Shown here: piece after piece, positions 40,020-49,856 of the stretch
Layout: every line of letters starts with the position of its first letter
How positions within the stretch are numbered: the first letter of the stretch is position 1
NCBI GenBank assembly: GCA_006226775.1
Contig: SBGD01000073.1
Location: forward strand, 1 to 64,000
Length of the DNA stretch: 64,000 bases
Direction: 5' to 3'
Origin: Paracoccaceae bacterium
GTDB lineage: Bacteria; Pseudomonadota; Alphaproteobacteria; Rhodobacterales; Rhodobacteraceae
The notes under the pieces: model-generated
What the model was told of the DNA's origin: nothing
Databases searched by the model: none
Seen by the model: only the letters and a program-made list of their open reading frames with translations
Position numbers and translations under genes: made by a program

Positions 40020-41573
40020 ATGCCGGTCACTCTTCCGCCTCTCGGGCGCAGCCTGCGCGCCCTGACGGCCAACCCGGTCATCCCGGCGCTGTTCCCGATC
40101 CTCGCCCTTGGCGGCTATTGGGCGGGGGGCGAAGCGGTGCTGGCGGTGCTGGCCATCGGCGCGCCGCTGATCTGGCTGGCGATCCTGGGGTTCGGCGCGA
40201 CGCAGCCGGGGCGCGCCACGCTCGATCCGGTCACCGGGCTCGAGCTGAAGGAGGGGTTCGAGGCGCGCATCGAGGCCGTGTTGGAGGCCTGCCGGGCCGA
40301 GGGGCGCACCTCGGCGATCTTCATGATCGAGGTCGACGAGACCGGCGACTTGATCGACCGGTTCGGCAGCGCGGCCTGCGACCGGGTGATCGATACCCTG
40401 GCGACGCGGATCAAGGCGGCGATGCGCGGCGCCGACCGGGCCGCGCGGCTGGGCGACTGGCGCATCTGCATCGTGCTCGAGCCGATCCGCCGCATCGACC
40501 TGGAAACCGCGTTGCAGATGGCGGTGCGCATCCAGAACGAGCTGGAAGAACCGGTGCGCATCGACAATGCGCCGGTCTATGTCTCGGCCTGCGTCGGCTT
40601 TTGCATTGCCGCGCGCGCGCCCGGCCCGGGGGCTGCGGCACTGCTCGAGGCCGGCCATGCCGCGCTGCACGAGGCGCGCCGCCACGGACCCGCGGCGATC
40701 CGCGCCTTTTCGCCCGATTTCCAGCGCAGCCACCGCAAGCGCGTGGCGCTGATCGACGAGGCCGCGCGCGCATTGGACGACGGCCAGATCTGCGCCTGGT
40801 TCCAGCCGCAGATCTCGACCGACACCGGCAAGATCACCGGGCTCGAGGCGCTGGCGCGCTGGATTCACCCGGTCCGCGGGCTGATCCCGCCCGGCGATTT
40901 CCTGCCCGCGCTCGAGGCGGCCGGCCTGACCGAGCGGCTGGGCGAGGTGATCCTGTTCCACGCGCTCAGCACCCTGCGCGACCTCGACCGCGAGGGCATC
41001 GAAGTGCCGCAGATCGGGGTCAATTTCGCCACCGACGAGCTGCGCAATCCGCGCCTGCCCCAGCGCCTGAAATGGGAGCTTGACCGCTTCGGCCTCTGCC
41101 CCGACCGGCTGGCGGTCGAGATCCTCGAACATGTGGTCGCCGGCGCGCCGGACGACATCATCACCCGCAATATCGCCGAGATCGCCAAACTGGGCTGCCG
41201 CATCGACCTGGACGATTTCGGCACCGGCCATGCCTCGATCACCTCGCTGCGGCGCTTTGCCATCGACCGGCTGAAGATCGACCGCTCCTTCGTCACCCGC
41301 TGCGACATCGATCCCGACCAGCAGCGCATGGTGACCACGATCCTGACCATGGCCGAGAAGCTGGACCTCGACACCCTGGCCGAGGGGGTGGAAACCGTGG
41401 GCGAGAACGCGCTGCTGGCGCAACTGGGCTGCGCCCATGTGCAGGGTTTCGGCATTGCCGCGCCGATGCCGGCCGAGCATCTGCCGGAATGGATCGCCCG
41501 GCACGAGGCCCGCATCGCCCGCCCGCCGCAGATCATCCCGCTGTCCGACCAGGCGCGGCGCAAGAGCGAATGA
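40020..41573 (+). CDS. Membrane-anchored EAL phosphodiesterase with degenerate GGDEF
   Basis: 517 residues from the ATG at 40020; a TTG two codons earlier is possible. Two hydrophobic segments near residues 18-62 anchor it. The GGDEF part ends in RLGDWRICIVLEP where active enzymes have GGDEF, so it should not make c-di-GMP. The EAL domain is intact: ITGLEALARWIHP, VEILEHVV, IDLDDFGTGHASI, LKIDRSFV and LAEGVETVGE hold the metal and catalytic residues. The likely activity is hydrolysis of c-di-GMP. Confidence 0.9.
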   Translation: MPVTLPPLGRSLRALTANPVIPALFPILALGGYWAGGEAVLAVLAIGAPLIWLAILGFGATQPGRATLDPVTGLELKEGFEARIEAVLEACRAEGRTSAIFMIEVDETGDLIDRFGSAACDRVIDTLATRIKAAMRGADRAARLGDWRICIVLEPIRRIDLETALQMAVRIQNELEEPVRIDNAPVYVSACVGFCIAARAPGPGAAALLEAGHAALHEARRHGPAAIRAFSPDFQRSHRKRVALIDEAARALDDGQICAWFQPQISTDTGKITGLEALARWIHPVRGLIPPGDFLPALEAAGLTERLGEVILFHALSTLRDLDREGIEVPQIGVNFATDELRNPRLPQRLKWELDRFGLCPDRLAVEILEHVVAGAPDDIITRNIAEIAKLGCRIDLDDFGTGHASITSLRRFAIDRLKIDRSFVTRCDIDPDQQRMVTTILTMAEKLDLDTLAEGVETVGENALLAQLGCAHVQGFGIAAPMPAEHLPEWIARHEARIARPPQIIPLSDQARRKSE

Positions 41574-41606
41574 CCGCCGGGCGCAGCACAGCGCCGGTCA
41601 TGGCCC

Positions 41607-44600
41607 TCAGGCCCCGGCATCCGCCCGTTGCGCCTTTCGGTGCTTGCCGCGCGCTATGCCGACCGACAGCACCGCGACGACATAGGTCACCAGCACCAGC
41701 GCCGCCGCCCCCGCCAGGTAGAGCCCCAGCGCCGCGCTCATGCTCATCTGCTCGGGCAGCCATCCCGCCGGCAGCACGGCCCGCAGCGCCCCCGGCAGGC
41801 CGCCGGTCACCGCCACCGCGCCCAGGGTTGCGGCCAGCCAGCCCAGCACCGCCAGGGTGGCCAGCACCAGGAGCGCCCGCACCCGGCCCGCGCGGAAGTG
41901 CCAGCCGCGCCGCAGGGTGGCGACCGTCCGCCCCAGGTCCTGCTGGATCGCGATCAGCGCCGGCACCACCAGCAGCACCAGGAACATCCCGAACCCCAGG
42001 CCATAGACCAGCGTGATCACCGTGGGTTTCAGGAACTGCGCCTGCGACGACCGCTCGAAGAGCAGCGGCGCCAGCCCCAGAACCGTCGTCGCCGTGGTCA
42101 GGAACACCGGGCGCAAGCGGTCCGCCGCGCCTTCGATGATCGAGGGGACGAGCCCGCGGTCTTCGGCATATTCGTCGATGGTCGAGACCAGCACGATGGA
42201 ATCGTTGATGATGATCCCGGTCATGCCCAGCATCCCCACCACGGTGAACATCGACAGCGGCACCTCCCAGTAGTTGTGGCCATAGATCGTGCCGACCAGC
42301 CCGAAGGGAATGATCGCCATCACAACCACCGGCCGGGTCCAGCTGGCAAAGACCCAGGCCAGCACCAGGTAGATGCCCAGCAGAACCAGGATCAGCCCGT
42401 TGCGCGCATCGGTGAGGAACTGGCCCTCCTGCTCGCTCAGGCCGGAAATCCGGTAGTCGATCTGCCGCTCGGCGGCGATCTGCGGCAGGATCTCGCCTTG
42501 CAGGATCTCCTGGATCTCCTGGGCGCGGGCCGGATCGTCCTCGGACAGATCACCGGTGACCGAGATCAGCCGGATACCGTTTTCCCGCCGCACGGTGGAG
42601 AACCCGGTGCGCCGCTCGACCGAGACGATATCGGCCAGCGGCACGTAGCTGCCACTGGTCGCGCGCAACTGGGTGCGTTCGAGGAAATCGGCGGTCAACT
42701 CGCCCTCGGGCAGTTCCACGCGGATCGCGGCGGACCGTGGCCCGTCGGGATAGGTCGCCGCCTCGATGCCATTCAGCCGGTGCCGCAGCACCGTGCCCAG
42801 CGCGTCGATGGTAAAGCCCAGCGCCTGGCCCTGGGGCGTCAATTCGAGGATCAGCTCTTCCTTGTCATAGGCGAGGTTGTCCTCGACCGCCGAGACCTCG
42901 GGAAAGCGCGCCAGCGCGGACTTGAGGTCTTCGGAGGCCTGTTTCAGCACCTCGGAGGCGGCGCCATAGAATTGCACGTCCAGCGCATCGCCGCCGGGTC
43001 CCGAGCGCCAGCCGCGAAAGCTCACGGTTTCCAGCATCGGGTGACGGCCCACCGCCTCCTGCAGGTCGCCGACGAACTGAAAGCTGGAATAGGGCCGCAA
43101 GTCCGGCTCGATCAGCTCGATCGAGATCGCGCCCAGCTGATAGCTTTCCTTGGTGTCGGTGCCCGAGAGGCCGCGCCCGGCATTGCCGCCGATCTCGGCG
43201 ATCACGTAGTCGAGCGGGTTGCGCCCATAGCGCTCCTCGTATTGCCGGCCAAGATCCTCGGTCGCGCGCTGCATCTCGCGCATCATTTCCAGCGTGTCCT
43301 GTTTCGTCGCCCCCGGCACCATGGCGAAATTGCCGGTGACCGAGGATTGCTCGGGCGAGTTGAAGAACCGCCACTGGATGTCGCCGCGGATGAACAGCGC
43401 CGCCTGCCCCGCCAGCAGCAGCAGCGCCCCGGCCAGCACCGCGTAGCGCGCGCGCACCACGAGCATCATGATCCGCCGGAAGATCACGTCGCGCACCCAG
43501 CGGAAACCGCGGTTCACCACCCGGCTGGGCAGGTCGTACCAATGGTCCTTGTCCTGGTGGGTCAGCGCATGGGCCATGTGGTTGGGCAGGATCAGGAAGC
43601 ACTCGACCAGCGAGGCCAGCAGCACCACGATCACGGTAAACGGAATGTCCGAGATCATGTCGCCGAAGCGCCCGCCGATGGCGGTCAGCCCGAAGAAGGC
43701 GATCACCGTGGTCAGCGTCGAGGCAAAGACCGGCATGGCCATGCGCCGGGCGGCCTTCTCGGCCGCGACCACCGGCGCCTCGCCCAGCCGCCGGTAGCGG
43801 AAATCGGCATGTTCGCCCACCACGATGGCATCGTCCACCACGATGCCCAGGGTGATGATCAGCGCAAAGAGCGAGATCATGTTCAGCGTCAGCCCGCCCA
43901 GGTACATCAGCGCGATGGTCGCCGCCATGGCCACCGGGATGCCCGCCGCCACCCATAAGGCGGTGCGCGCATTGAGAAACAGGAACAGCAGCCCCAGCAC
44001 CAGCGACAGCCCCAGCAGGCCGTTGTCGAGCAGGATGTTGAGCCGCCCGGTGATCGCCTCGGCCCGGGTGCGGATCAGCTCGACCGTGGTGCCTTCGGGC
44101 AGGGTCGCCTGCAGCGCCTCGGCCACCTCTTCCACGGTGCGCTGGATGGCGATCGCATCGCCCTGGTCCGAGCGGTCGACCCGCACCGAGAGCGCCGGGT
44201 TGGCGCCGACGAAATAGCTGCGGTCGCGGTCGATGCCCTCGACCCGCACCAGCGCCACATCGCCGATGGTCAGCTTCGATCCATCCGGGTTCGAGCGCAG
44301 GGCAATGGCCTCGATCTGCGGCGCGCTACGCTTTTCCACCCCGGTGCGGACGCGGGTATTGGCGCTGGTCACGTCGCCGGCCGGATCGGTATCGACCTCG
44401 GCGGCGATGGCCGCGGCGATCTGGGCCATGGTCACGTCATGCTGGATCAGCTTGACCGAGGGCACCTCGACCACGATCTGCGGCGCCGCCAGCCCGCGGA
44501 TGGTGGTGCGGGTGACGCCCTCGGCAAAGAGCCGGACGATGAATTCGTCGGCAAAGCGGCCCAGCTGGTCGACCGCGACCGGCCCGGTGATCACCACGTC

Positions 44601-45038
44601 GGTCACCCGGTCGCGCCAGCCGCCCCAGCGCACGCTGGCGTCGTCGGCCTCGTCCGGCAGGGTGTTGACGGCATCGACCGCGGCCTGCACGTCGTCGCCG
44701 GCGCGCGCCATGTCCCAGCCGGGCTCGAATTCCAGCGCGATGCTGGCGCGGCCCTCGCGGCTGGTGGAACTGGCGCTTTCCACGCCCTCCACCGCCAGCA
44801 GCGCCGGTTCCAGGATCTGCACGATGGCGGCATCCACGTCTTCCGCCCCGGCGCCCTCCCAGGTGACCGAGACATCGACCTCGTTGACGACCACGTCGGG
44901 AAAGAACTGTGCGCGCATCTTCGGCCCGGCCATGACCCCGGCGGCCAGGAGCAGCACCATGAGCAGGTTCGCCAGCGTCCTATGGCGGGTGAAATAGGAC
45001 AGGAGGCCGCCGGGTCCGGGGCCGATGTCGCGGGTCAT
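41607..45038 (-). CDS. RND efflux transporter permease
   Basis: 1143 residues from the ATG at 45038 with AAGGGTGG 6 bases upstream. The layout is RND: a first helix after YFTRHRTLANLLMVLL, a large periplasmic loop, a middle block of helices with the proton-relay pair in LGIVVDDAIVVGEH, a second large loop and a final block of helices (TIDEYAEDRGLVPSIIEG is in the loop between two of them). It pumps small molecules out through the periplasm with the adaptor encoded upstream; no outer membrane factor is in the window. A space of 229 bases separates the two genes. Confidence 0.93.
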   Translation of the reverse strand: MTRDIGPGPGGLLSYFTRHRTLANLLMVLLLAAGVMAGPKMRAQFFPDVVVNEVDVSVTWEGAGAEDVDAAIVQILEPALLAVEGVESASSTSREGRASIALEFEPGWDMARAGDDVQAAVDAVNTLPDEADDASVRWGGWRDRVTDVVITGPVAVDQLGRFADEFIVRLFAEGVTRTTIRGLAAPQIVVEVPSVKLIQHDVTMAQIAAAIAAEVDTDPAGDVTSANTRVRTGVEKRSAPQIEAIALRSNPDGSKLTIGDVALVRVEGIDRDRSYFVGANPALSVRVDRSDQGDAIAIQRTVEEVAEALQATLPEGTTVELIRTRAEAITGRLNILLDNGLLGLSLVLGLLFLFLNARTALWVAAGIPVAMAATIALMYLGGLTLNMISLFALIITLGIVVDDAIVVGEHADFRYRRLGEAPVVAAEKAARRMAMPVFASTLTTVIAFFGLTAIGGRFGDMISDIPFTVIVVLLASLVECFLILPNHMAHALTHQDKDHWYDLPSRVVNRGFRWVRDVIFRRIMMLVVRARYAVLAGALLLLAGQAALFIRGDIQWRFFNSPEQSSVTGNFAMVPGATKQDTLEMMREMQRATEDLGRQYEERYGRNPLDYVIAEIGGNAGRGLSGTDTKESYQLGAISIELIEPDLRPYSSFQFVGDLQEAVGRHPMLETVSFRGWRSGPGGDALDVQFYGAASEVLKQASEDLKSALARFPEVSAVEDNLAYDKEELILELTPQGQALGFTIDALGTVLRHRLNGIEAATYPDGPRSAAIRVELPEGELTADFLERTQLRATSGSYVPLADIVSVERRTGFSTVRRENGIRLISVTGDLSEDDPARAQEIQEILQGEILPQIAAERQIDYRISGLSEQEGQFLTDARNGLILVLLGIYLVLAWVFASWTRPVVVMAIIPFGLVGTIYGHNYWEVPLSMFTVVGMLGMTGIIINDSIVLVSTIDEYAEDRGLVPSIIEGAADRLRPVFLTTATTVLGLAPLLFERSSQAQFLKPTVITLVYGLGFGMFLVLLVVPALIAIQQDLGRTVATLRRGWHFRAGRVRALLVLATLAVLGWLAATLGAVAVTGGLPGALRAVLPAGWLPEQMSMSAALGLYLAGAAALVLVTYVVAVLSVGIARGKHRKAQRADAGA

Positions 45039-45267
45039 GGCGCCACCCTTGTTGCAATCGGACGACGAGCCGCGCATTGCCGACGCGCGCGGTGGCGATC
45101 CGACGGACGGGCGGTGTACTTTATCTCGTCAAATCCGGAAGACCTTTGAGCGACGCACCCGGCATCACCGTATCGCCGCCGCGTGGGGGCGCCTCGGCGA
45201 TGCGCGGCGGCGTCGCCTTGACTCCGCGCCGGCAAATTCCAAGGAGAACGGCCCAGACCAATCATCC

Positions 45268-46737
45268 TCATCCCCCCATCCGCGCCTCGATCTGCGCGAC
45301 CATGCGCGCCGGGACCTGGGGCTGGTCCAGCTGCGCCAGAATGCGCGCCTTGGCCTCGTCCGGCATCCGCTCGTTCGTTTCGACAAAGGCGCGGATCCGC
45401 GCCTTGCGCTCTTCGGAAAGCTCCAGCATCTCGGGCTCGTCGGGCACCTGCAGCGCGGCGCCGGGGCGCAGCGGGCGCACCTTGATGCCCGCGCCCAGCA
45501 GCGGCGTGCGTTCGGCCACCACCTCGCGGCCCGTCAGGCCGCGGGCGCGCACCAGCACATCGTCGCCCTGCCGTCGCAGCAGCGTCACCGCGATGGCCTC
45601 GAGCCGGTCGTCCTCGCCCAGCACCAGCACCTCGTTCGCCGCGTCCAGCGCCGAGGCCGGCAGGCGCACCACGCGGCGCAGGTCCGGCTCCTCGATCTCC
45701 ACGGTGACGAAATCGCCGGGCTTCAGCCCCTTGGGCGCATCCAGCCGGGCAAAGAGCAGGCGGCCGGTCTGGCCCGTGCCCACCGCCGCCGAATCGCGCA
45801 CCAGCGTGCCCTGGGTCACCAGCCCGGTGCCCATCACGTCAAGCGTGACGGTGACCGGCGCCCGGGTCAGCCCGCCGGAAGGGTCCAGCAGCCGGGCATA
45901 TTGCGCGGTCGAGACCCGGAAGGACACCTCCAGCGCCTGCGGATCGACCAGCCGCGCCAGTTGTTCGTTGTTCGACACCAGGCGGCCCTCGACGGCGTTG
46001 ACCTCGGACAGGGTGCCGGTGAAGCGCGCGGTGATGCGGGTGTCGTCGAGCCGCCTTTGCGCCTCGGCCAGGGCGATTTCGGCGCGTTCCAGCGCTGTGG
46101 CGGCCTGGCTCACCCGGCTTTCGGCCTGGGCCACCGCCTGGCGGCGGGTCAGCACCGCGGCGCGCGCCGAGGAGGCCGCCAGTTCCGCGGTCTCGACGCT
46201 GGCCGCGGTGCCGGCGCCGCGGCGTTGCAGGTCCTGGGCGCGGGCAAAGGCCTTTTCGCGCAGGTCCGCCTGTTCCTGCGCCGCCGAAAGCTCGTCCTGC
46301 GCGAGGATCAGCGCGACCTCGGCCTCGGCCTGTTCGGCGCGCGCATCGATGATGTCCGAGCGCACGCGGTTGACCACCAGTTCGGCATCGCCGGTATCGA
46401 TCTGGACCAGCAACTGGCCCTCGCGGACATGGCCGCCTTCCTCGAAACTCTCGGCCAGTTCGACGATCCGGCCCGCGGTGGCGGCGCGCACTTCCAGCGC
46501 GCGGCGGCTTTGCACCTCGCCGAAGGCGGTGAGCACCGGGGTCACGTCGCCGGCCTCGGCGCGCAGCACGTTGACCGCGAAGACCCGTTCGCGCGCCTGG
46601 GGCGCCCGGCGTTCCTGGGTCAGCCGCGCCTCGACCGCGTCGCGCACCAGGTCGCCGGCATAGACCAGAATGCCCAGCGTGACGGCCAGCAGGAACAGAC
46701 CCATGAGGCTTTGACGAAGGAAACGCATCAGAGACAA
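45268..46737 (-). CDS. RND efflux periplasmic adaptor (MFP/HlyD-like)
   Basis: 489 residues. One N-terminal membrane helix (LMGLFLLAVTLGILVYAGDL) is followed by the lipoyl half (VRAATAGRIVELAESFEEGG), a long coiled-coil hairpin (residues 150-250, rich in Ala, Glu, Arg), the second lipoyl half (DDTRITARFTGTLSEVNAVE) and beta-barrel domains. The C-terminal 60 residues (EERKARIRAFVETNERMPDE) are a helical extension not usual in the family. It bridges the permease encoded downstream with an outer membrane channel. Confidence 0.92.
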   Translation of the reverse strand: MSLMRFLRQSLMGLFLLAVTLGILVYAGDLVRDAVEARLTQERRAPQARERVFAVNVLRAEAGDVTPVLTAFGEVQSRRALEVRAATAGRIVELAESFEEGGHVREGQLLVQIDTGDAELVVNRVRSDIIDARAEQAEAEVALILAQDELSAAQEQADLREKAFARAQDLQRRGAGTAASVETAELAASSARAAVLTRRQAVAQAESRVSQAATALERAEIALAEAQRRLDDTRITARFTGTLSEVNAVEGRLVSNNEQLARLVDPQALEVSFRVSTAQYARLLDPSGGLTRAPVTVTLDVMGTGLVTQGTLVRDSAAVGTGQTGRLLFARLDAPKGLKPGDFVTVEIEEPDLRRVVRLPASALDAANEVLVLGEDDRLEAIAVTLLRRQGDDVLVRARGLTGREVVAERTPLLGAGIKVRPLRPGAALQVPDEPEMLELSEERKARIRAFVETNERMPDEAKARILAQLDQPQVPARMVAQIEARMGG

Positions 46738-46823
46738 GCCCTTGAAATAGACAACAACCCGAATGTAGCCGCGTTCGGCGCCAAGCCAAACGCGAACTTG
46801 CCCCTGTGATACGCGAGTATCGG

Positions 46824-47366
46824 CTATTTCCGTCGCTGATGCTCGTCCAAACGCGGCATGATCTCGACAAAGTTACACGGCATGTGGCGATAATCGAGTT
46901 GCAGGCGCAGGATCTCGTCCCAGGCATCGCGGCAGGCGCCGGGCGATCCCGGCAGGGCAAAGAGATAGGTGCCATTCGCCACCCCGCCGGTGGCGCGTGA
47001 CTGCACGGCGGAGGTGCCGATCTTGGCCATCGAGACATGGGTGAAGACGGTGGCGAAGGCCTCGATCTCCTTTTCGTAGACGTCGCGGTGCGCCTCGACG
47101 GTGACATCGCGCCCGGTCAGCCCGGTGCCGCCGGTCGAGATCACCACGTCGATCGCCGGGTCGGCGCACCAGGCGCGCAATTGCTGGGCGATGGCGGCGC
47201 GCTCGTCGGGCAGGATCAGGCGGGCGGCAAGGTGATGGCCGGCCCCCTCGATCCTTGCGGCCAGGGTATCGCCGGACTTGTCGCTCTCGGGCGTGCGGCT
47301 GTCGCTGACGGTCAGCACGGCGATCCGCACCGGAATGAAGGCCCTGGTCTCGTCGATCCCGCTCAT
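46824..47366 (-). CDS. moaB: Molybdenum cofactor biosynthesis protein MoaB
   Basis: 180 residues. [36 protein letters not shown] and [20 protein letters not shown] are the conserved parts of the MoaB/MogA family, which adenylylates molybdopterin. The length suits MoaB. No other moa gene lies nearby. A double-palindrome repeat lies just upstream of its start. Confidence 0.93.
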   Translation of the reverse strand: MSGIDETRAFIPVRIAVLTVSDSRTPESDKSGDTLAARIEGAGHHLAARLILPDERAAIAQQLRAWCADPAIDVVISTGGTGLTGRDVTVEAHRDVYEKEIEAFATVFTHVSMAKIGTSAVQSRATGGVANGTYLFALPGSPGACRDAWDEILRLQLDYRHMPCNFVEIMPRLDEHQRRK

Positions 47367-47391
47367 GGTCTCACCTTTTGTGTTGTGCCGC

Positions 47392-47431
47392 CCGATCCAT
47401 CGATGGATCGGTGCCGATCCGTTGACAGACC
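47392..47431. repeat. 40-bp double palindrome, copy 3 (inverted)
   Basis: The perfect palindrome CCGATCCATCGATGGATCGG is followed four bases later by GATCCGTTGACAGACC, a slightly worn form of the other half. It fills the space between moaB and the uracil-DNA glycosylase gene, in the reverse orientation to the copies near yidD. Confidence 0.75.
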
Positions 47432-47439
47432 CCGCGCCC

Positions 47440-48216
47440 TCACTCCAGCCCCTCCAGCCGCGCTTTCAGCGACAGAAGATCGGCCCAGGCCTCGCGTTTC
47501 ATGGCCGGCTGGCGCAGCAGGTAGGCGGGATGGAACATCGGCAGGGCGGGCTTGCCGTAGGCCTCGGTCCAGGTGCCGCGCAGCCGGGTGATGCCGCGCC
47601 GCCCCAGCCCGGCGTCGCAGGAGATATTTCCCACCAGGACCAGCAGGTCGGGCGCGGCCAGCGCCACGTGCCGCGCCATGAAGGGCCGCATCATGGCGAT
47701 CTCGTCGGGTTTCGGGTCGCGGTTCTGCGGCGGGCGCCAGGGCAGGACGTTGGTGATATAGACGCTCTCGGCGCGGCTGAGCCCGATCGCCGCCAGCATC
47801 CGGTCGAGCAATTGCCCGGCCCGGCCCACGAAGGGCTTGCCGACGCGGTCCTCCTCGCGGCCCGGGGCCTCGCCGATGATCATCACCCGCGCGCCGGGGG
47901 TGCCGTCGCAGAACACCAGGTTGCGGGCGCCGCGCCGGAGGTCGCAATGGGCAAATGCCTCCAGCGCCGCCCTGAGACCGGGCAGGTCGGCCGCGGCCCC
48001 GGCGCTGCGCCTTGCGGCCTCGACCGGATCGACCTCGGCGGGGGCGGGCGCGGGACCGGGCGCCTCCTCCGCCCTTGCGGGCGTCTTCGGCTGGTCGGGC
48101 GCGGGCGGCACCAGGGCATAGCGGTCCACCGGCGTCTCGCCGATGGTGTCCAGCACCCCGGCCTCGATCTGCCAGTCCAGCGCCGCGCGCAGGGCGATAT
48201 GTTCGTGATAGTCCAT
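47440..48216 (-). CDS. Uracil-DNA glycosylase family protein (type 4/5-like)
   Basis: 258 residues from the ATG at 48216; the frame runs further upstream but only as antisense of pyrB. The core is [20 protein letters not shown] then [14 protein letters not shown], the uracil-binding GEAPG motif of family 4, with [20 protein letters not shown] and the final [17 protein letters not shown]. An 80-residue Pro/Ala-rich N-terminal segment precedes it. The four-Cys iron-sulfur pattern of family 4 is incomplete: only HCDL, VFCDG and SCDAG are seen. It should remove uracil from DNA. Confidence 0.88.
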   Translation of the reverse strand: MDYHEHIALRAALDWQIEAGVLDTIGETPVDRYALVPPAPDQPKTPARAEEAPGPAPAPAEVDPVEAARRSAGAAADLPGLRAALEAFAHCDLRRGARNLVFCDGTPGARVMIIGEAPGREEDRVGKPFVGRAGQLLDRMLAAIGLSRAESVYITNVLPWRPPQNRDPKPDEIAMMRPFMARHVALAAPDLLVLVGNISCDAGLGRRGITRLRGTWTEAYGKPALPMFHPAYLLRQPAMKREAWADLLSLKARLEGLE

Positions 48217-48313
48217 GGTCTCCGATCCTACCCCCCCGCGCGGCAAAGGAAAACGCCCCAGCTTCTTCTCGTCGAAAAATACGCAATCCTGCCGTCTGGC
48301 CCGAGTGCGCCCA

Positions 48314-48342
48314 TTGAACGCCCGTCGCGCGCCACCTATAAC
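48314..48342 (+). promoter_or_regulatory. Promoter of the pyrB cluster
   Basis: -35 TTGAAC (48314-48319), 17 bases, -10 TATAAC (48337-48342). The start point would be near 48349, leaving about 20 bases with AAGGACAGGAG before the ATG. No attenuator is seen in the short leader. Confidence 0.75.
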
Positions 48343-48369
48343 CGGGGCCGGCAAGGACAGGAGCAGGCC

Positions 48370-49320
48370 ATGACGTTCACCCAGCGCCATCTTCTCGGCA
48401 TCGAACCGCTCCACCCGTCCGAGATCACCACCCTTCTCGACCTGGCCGACGATTACGTCCGCTTCAACCGGCAGAAGGCGCGCCACGCCGAGGTGCTGGC
48501 CGGGCGCACCCAGATCAACATGTTCTTCGAGAATTCCACCCGCACCCAGGCGAGTTTCGAGCTGGCCGGCAAGCGGCTGGGCGCGGACGTGATGAACATG
48601 GCGATGCAGGCCTCGTCGATCAAGAAGGGCGAAACCCTGATCGACACCGCGCTGACGCTCAATGCCATGCACCCCGATCTTCTGGTGGTGCGCCATCCGC
48701 AATCGGGCGCTGTGGATCTCCTGGCGCAGAAGGTGAACTGCGCGGTGCTCAATGCCGGCGACGGAAGGCACGAGCATCCCACCCAGGCGCTGCTCGACGC
48801 GCTGACCATCCGCCGCGCCAAGGGGCGGCTGCACCGGCTCTCCATCGCGATCTGCGGCGACATCGCCCATTCGCGGGTGGCGCGCTCGAACATCCTGCTG
48901 CTGGGCAAGATGGAGAACCGGGTGCGCCTGGTCGCCCCGCCGACGCTGCTGCCCGCGGGGATCGCCGACTTCGGGGTCGAGGTCTATGACGACATGCGCG
49001 AAGGATTGAAGAATGTCGACGTGGTGATGATGCTGCGGCTTCAGCGCGAGCGGATGGACGGCGGCTTCATCCCCTCGGAGCGCGAATACTACCACCGCTA
49101 CGGGCTGGACGCCGAAAAGCTGAGCCATGCCAAGCCCGACGCCATCGTCATGCATCCCGGCCCGATGAACCGCGGTGTCGAGATCGACGGCGAGATTGCC
49201 GATGACATCAACCGCTCGGTGATCCAGGAACAGGTGGAAATGGGGGTGGCGGTGCGCATGGCGGCGATGGACCTGCTGGTGCGCAATGCCGCCGCGGAAC
49301 CGCAGGGGGTGATGGTGTGA
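48370..49320 (+). CDS. pyrB: Aspartate carbamoyltransferase catalytic subunit
   Basis: 316 residues from the ATG at 48370 (AGGAGC upstream). The carbamoyl phosphate loop is [20 protein letters not shown], the Lys of the active site is in [12 protein letters not shown], and [14 protein letters not shown] and [12 protein letters not shown] complete the signature. It makes carbamoyl aspartate, the second step of pyrimidine synthesis. The PyrC-like protein encoded 1.6 kb downstream may be its structural partner. Confidence 0.97.
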   Translation: MTFTQRHLLGIEPLHPSEITTLLDLADDYVRFNRQKARHAEVLAGRTQINMFFENSTRTQASFELAGKRLGADVMNMAMQASSIKKGETLIDTALTLNAMHPDLLVVRHPQSGAVDLLAQKVNCAVLNAGDGRHEHPTQALLDALTIRRAKGRLHRLSIAICGDIAHSRVARSNILLLGKMENRVRLVAPPTLLPAGIADFGVEVYDDMREGLKNVDVVMMLRLQRERMDGGFIPSEREYYHRYGLDAEKLSHAKPDAIVMHPGPMNRGVEIDGEIADDINRSVIQEQVEMGVAVRMAAMDLLVRNAAAEPQGVMV

Positions 49321-49856
49321 GCGATCTTCTGGAAATTCAACCCGGAGAACACGGGCTGGTGCGGGTCTTTACCCTGGACCTGGCGCTGGACGAGGCCGAA
49401 GCGCTGCTGGAAAACGACGCCGCGGCGCTGAAATCCATGACCGGCGCCACGGCGATCGACCCCGATCATATCGACCTGTTCGACATGAACGACCTTGGCG
49501 GCTTGCCGCTGGCCGATTACCTGGCCGAGGGCCATGGCATTCCCGAGGACGAGCTGGCCCCCCACCGCGCCCAGCTCGACCGGGTCAAGGGCCGGGTGAT
49601 CGTGCTGCGCTCGGCCGCTTTCGAGGGGCTGGGCCAGACCCTGCGCGTCACCCGCCCGCTGCGCTGGATCGCCACCTTCGGCGAGCCGCGCGACCAGGTG
49701 CCGCTGGAGAAACTGCGCAGCGAGACCGCCACCGGCGCGGTCGCCGACCCGCCGGTCGAGGTCGCGCCCGCGGGCCCCCGGCCGCGGCCGGGCTGGATCG
49801 TCGGCGGGGTCGTGGCGCTCGTGGCGCTGGCGCTGCTGGTCTGGGCCCTGCGATGA
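49317..49856 (+). CDS. Conserved protein with C-terminal membrane helix
   Basis: 179 residues from a GTG that overlaps the pyrB stop. The soluble part ([40 protein letters not shown]) is helical and acidic, and the last 25 residues form a helix ([20 protein letters not shown]) that would anchor it with the bulk in the cytoplasm. It lies in the middle of the pyrB cluster and is found there in related bacteria by my recollection. Function unknown. Confidence 0.75.
   Translation: MSDLLEIQPGEHGLVRVFTLDLALDEAEALLENDAAALKSMTGATAIDPDHIDLFDMNDLGGLPLADYLAEGHGIPEDELAPHRAQLDRVKGRVIVLRSAAFEGLGQTLRVTRPLRWIATFGEPRDQVPLEKLRSETATGAVADPPVEVAPAGPRPRPGWIVGGVVALVALALLVWALR

Noticed and set aside
41628..43958. 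Long plus-strand frame opposite the RND permease
   Set aside because: Product is dominated by His, Gln, Arg and Asp, typical of antisense reading; the RND protein on the other strand is clear.
45039..45267. Hidden gene or regulatory RNA between the efflux adaptor and permease genes
   Set aside because: Only antisense-like frames and no clear promoter or hairpin were found; the 229 bases remain unexplained but unsupported as a feature.
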